A stretch of 7,816 nt of DNA from NCBI GenBank assembly GCA_020850785.1, contig JADZDZ010000357.1, forward strand, positions 1-7,816, given 5' to 3'. Both the position numbers and the translations under genes were made by a program. This DNA is from Candidatus Sumerlaeota bacterium (GTDB taxonomy: Bacteria > Sumerlaeota > Sumerlaeia > SLMS01). Under the pieces are notes generated by a model. It worked only from the letters and a program-made list of their open reading frames with translations. It was not told the DNA's origin and made no database searches. Shown here piece by piece: positions 6,148 through 7,816 of the stretch. Position 1 is the first letter of the stretch, and every line of letters starts with the position of its first letter.

Positions 6148-7308
6148 TTATGGCCCCGCCAGCGTGTAACGGCGCGAGGCGACGTTCATGACGATGCCGA
6201 ACAGCACGAACGTCGTGATCAGGAATGACCCGCCGTAGCTGAGAAAAGGTAGGGGAATTCCCGTCACGGGAAAAACACCCATGGTCATTCCGACATTTTC
6301 AACCACATGGCCGACGAAGACAGCGGCAAGGCCTGCGACGACGATGGCGCCGAAGCGGTCCCGCGCCGTTTCAATGGCACGCATCATCCTCCACACCAGC
6401 AGCAGGTACGCCGCAAGGATCGCCACGCCGCCCACGAAGCCGAACTGCTCGATGAAGCTTGCGAAGATGAAATCCGTGTGATGTTCGGGAAGGAAGCGGT
6501 GGGTGCTTTGGGTGCCGCCGCCCCAGCCCTGCCCGAACAATCCGCCGCTGCCGACCGCGATCTTCGATTGAATCACGTTGTAGCCCGCGCCCGCAGGATC
6601 GGCCTCCGGGTTCACGAAAACAATCAGGCGGTTCTTCTGGTATGGCTTCAGGAAGGGATAGGCCGACGCGAGCCCCATGATGGCGGCGAGGACGATGATG
6701 GCAATGCGCCGCCGGGGGACTCCACCGATCAGCATCATCGCAAGGCAAAGGACGAAGAAGAGCGATGCGGTGCCGAGGTCCGGCTGCATTAGCACCAGCA
6801 ACGCGGGCACGCCGCAGATGATTCCCGGAATGATGATCCCACGCCAGTCGCGCGCGCCCTCCGGATGCAGCGCCATCCACTGCGCCCCCACGAGCGCCGT
6901 CGCGATCTTCATCGTTTCGCTGGGCTGCCAATTCACCGGCCCGAAATCAATCCATGAACGGGCGCCATTGACGGAGGAGCCTTTCACAATGACGAAGATC
7001 AACGCGCAAATATTGAGCGTATAGACAAGAATCGCCGCGCGATTCAGCCAGCGATAATCAAGCAGGAAGGTGAACGCCAGCACCGCCAGCGCGATCCAGA
7101 AAAATGCGATCTGCTTGGTGACCACCGGTTCCAATGCCGCGATCCCCAGCACTGCCCCCTTCAACGTTGCAATGCCAGCCAGTGCCAGCGTGATGACAAG
7201 AAACAGCAGCGTGAAATCGATGTGCCGGAAGAGCGTGAAGTAGCGCGCAGACGCATTCACGCGAATGTCTTCGCGCTCCCGGACGACGGATGAAAAGGCT
7301 CCGCTCAC
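6148..7308 (-). CDS. rodA: RodA, SEDS-family peptidoglycan glycosyltransferase of the elongasome
   Basis: A 386-residue inner-membrane protein with about ten hydrophobic segments. It polymerises lipid II into glycan strands during side-wall growth, normally with a class B penicillin-binding protein (PBP2). SEDS signatures are intact, numbered from the chosen GTG: WIDFGP (119-124), QPSE (128-131), QPDLGTA (175-181), the KPYQKNRL stretch at 221-228 followed by NP...DP.G.GYN..QS.IA.GSGG, then HTDFIFA with Asp279 as the catalytic residue, and GIPLPFLSYGGS (350-361). I chose GTG at 7306-7308. It overlaps the stop of the preceding gene as GTGA and has AGGA at 7315-7318, 6 bases upstream. A GTG at 7260 would give 370 residues, the length of E. 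coli RodA, and cannot be excluded. No mrdA gene precedes it. The RodA identity is secure against FtsW by context and motif style, less so by sequence alone. Confidence 0.92.
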   Translation of the reverse strand: MSGAFSSVVREREDIRVNASARYFTLFRHIDFTLLFLVITLALAGIATLKGAVLGIAALEPVVTKQIAFFWIALAVLAFTFLLDYRWLNRAAILVYTLNICALIFVIVKGSSVNGARSWIDFGPVNWQPSETMKIATALVGAQWMALHPEGARDWRGIIIPGIICGVPALLVLMQPDLGTASLFFVLCLAMMLIGGVPRRRIAIIVLAAIMGLASAYPFLKPYQKNRLIVFVNPEADPAGAGYNVIQSKIAVGSGGLFGQGWGGGTQSTHRFLPEHHTDFIFASFIEQFGFVGGVAILAAYLLLVWRMMRAIETARDRFGAIVVAGLAAVFVGHVVENVGMTMGVFPVTGIPLPFLSYGGSFLITTFVLFGIVMNVASRRYTLAGP

Positions 7309-7318
7309 AGCGTGTCCT
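7305..7318 (-). promoter_or_regulatory. AGGA ribosome binding site and GTGA stop/start overlap before rodA
   Basis: On the minus strand AGGA (7318-7315) sits 6 bases ahead of a GTG (7308-7306) whose last two bases are part of the upstream TGA (7307-7305). The arrangement fits coupled translation of the small membrane protein and RodA, and it favours GTG at 7308 over GTG at 7260. Confidence 0.55.
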
Positions 7319-7816
7319 GATTCCCGTTTGCAGTCTTGAAGGTGTGGAGGCCGAACAGCACAAGGCTCTTCGCGGCGCTCACGATCAGCGCAATCAGCCC
7401 CGTCCAAAGGAAGCGGTCCAGAACATCCATCACCGGCTGGAAGAAGCAGAGTGCGGCGAAGTATCCGAGGAACAGAAGCCCCGTGAATCCCAGACGCTCA
7501 AGCTCCCGCCGTTCCGTCGGGCGGTAGCGGATCATCGCATTCGCCAGCGCGATCCCCGTCGCGCAGCAAAGCAGCAGCACGCCCAGCCCGTTGCTTGAAA
7601 GCGCCGCGCCGAACACCGCGAGCGGAATTGCCGCCGATGCCTGCCATGCCACGGGACGATAGAACGCGGGAAGCGACAGCAGCAGCACCACCCAATCGAT
7701 GTCGGTGCGCTTCACAATGCCAAGACACAACGCCATGAAGAAGGCCAGCAGGCATCCGTAGATCAGTCCGCAAACCACCGGCGAACGTTCGCCAAAGGGG
7801 ATCGCGTCGTGCTGGA
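7305..7816 (-). CDS. Small polytopic membrane protein, possibly MreD (5' end probably outside window)
   Basis: The frame is open from the right window edge to the TGA at 7305-7307. Counted from the only in-window start candidate, a GTG at 7778 without a good ribosome binding site, it encodes 157 residues. Upstream in-frame codons also read as plausible protein (HDAIPFGERSP), so the true start may lie outside. About four to five hydrophobic segments are visible: CGLIYGCLLAFFMALCLGIV, DWVVLLLSLPAFY, a stretch through AIPLAVFGAAL and GVLLLCCATGIALA, then GLLFLGYFAALCFF and LIALIVSAAKSLVLFGL. Size, topology and position immediately before rodA fit MreD, a cytoplasmic-membrane partner of MreC and RodA in rod-shape machinery. 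MreD is poorly conserved, so sequence gives little direct proof, and an unrelated membrane protein is possible. It overlaps rodA by 4 bp, so the two are almost certainly co-translated. Confidence 0.6.
   Translation of the reverse strand, partial: QHDAIPFGERSPVVCGLIYGCLLAFFMALCLGIVKRTDIDWVVLLLSLPAFYRPVAWQASAAIPLAVFGAALSSNGLGVLLLCCATGIALANAMIRYRPTERRELERLGFTGLLFLGYFAALCFFQPVMDVLDRFLWTGLIALIVSAAKSLVLFGLHTFKTANGNQDTL

Noticed and set aside
7309..7407. RodA start further upstream at a TTG (7407)
   Set aside because: It would overlap the preceding gene by about 100 bp and add a polar Cys/Arg-rich stretch unlike RodA. The GTG at 7308 has an AGGA site and overlaps the upstream stop.
1..7816. tRNA, rRNA, CRISPR array, insertion sequence or prophage
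   Set aside because: Nearly all bases are in recognisable or plausible coding regions; I saw no direct repeats with spacers, no transposase or integrase motifs and no cloverleaf-like stretch in the gaps.

Overview
This is a GC-rich bacterial window, densely packed with genes. It holds eight protein-coding genes in two groups that face each other. I found no RNA genes, mobile elements, CRISPR arrays or phage genes. The organism is Gram-negative-like: there is an exported S1C-type protease, an exported envelope protein and elongation-type cell wall machinery. A short beta module ahead of the protease domain and a large exported DUF3352-like protein are styles I associate with the Planctomycetota/Verrucomicrobiota side of the tree and candidate phyla such as Sumerlaeota. 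That placement is inference and is not proved by the sequence.

Left part (1-2010). A ClC-type chloride channel/antiporter gene, cut by the window edge, runs leftward from 238. An MprF/YbhN-like membrane flippase domain protein runs rightward from 343. The divergent gap between them (239-342) carries an 18-bp perfect palindrome, a second 10-bp palindrome and a small hairpin, and is the best candidate regulatory region in the window. A membrane-anchored protein with a cysteine-rich zinc-ribbon-like motif and a DUF2007-like C-terminal domain follows at 1450-2010.

Right part (7816 down to 2000, minus strand). Five genes run leftward in close order: a small polytopic membrane protein that may be MreD, then RodA (SEDS peptidoglycan glycosyltransferase), an exported trypsin-like serine protease without a PDZ domain, a 598-residue exported protein of DUF3352-like style, and a cytoplasmic GT-B glycosyltransferase. 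The first pair overlaps as GTGA, the last pair as TGATG, the protease and DUF3352-like genes are 11 bp apart, and the only real gap is 79 bp after rodA. The set reads as one transcriptional unit, or two, concerned with cell envelope building and maintenance. No penicillin-binding protein 2 gene lies between the MreD-like gene and rodA, although that is its usual place.

The two groups meet tail to tail. The stop codons of the DUF2007-like gene and the glycosyltransferase overlap by 11 bp, and a 15-bp inverted repeat is centred at that overlap. I did not find a convincing wholly new system. The points most worth following are the rodA-protease-exported protein-glycosyltransferase linkage, the palindromic divergent promoter region, and the domain mix of the zinc-ribbon/DUF2007-like protein.
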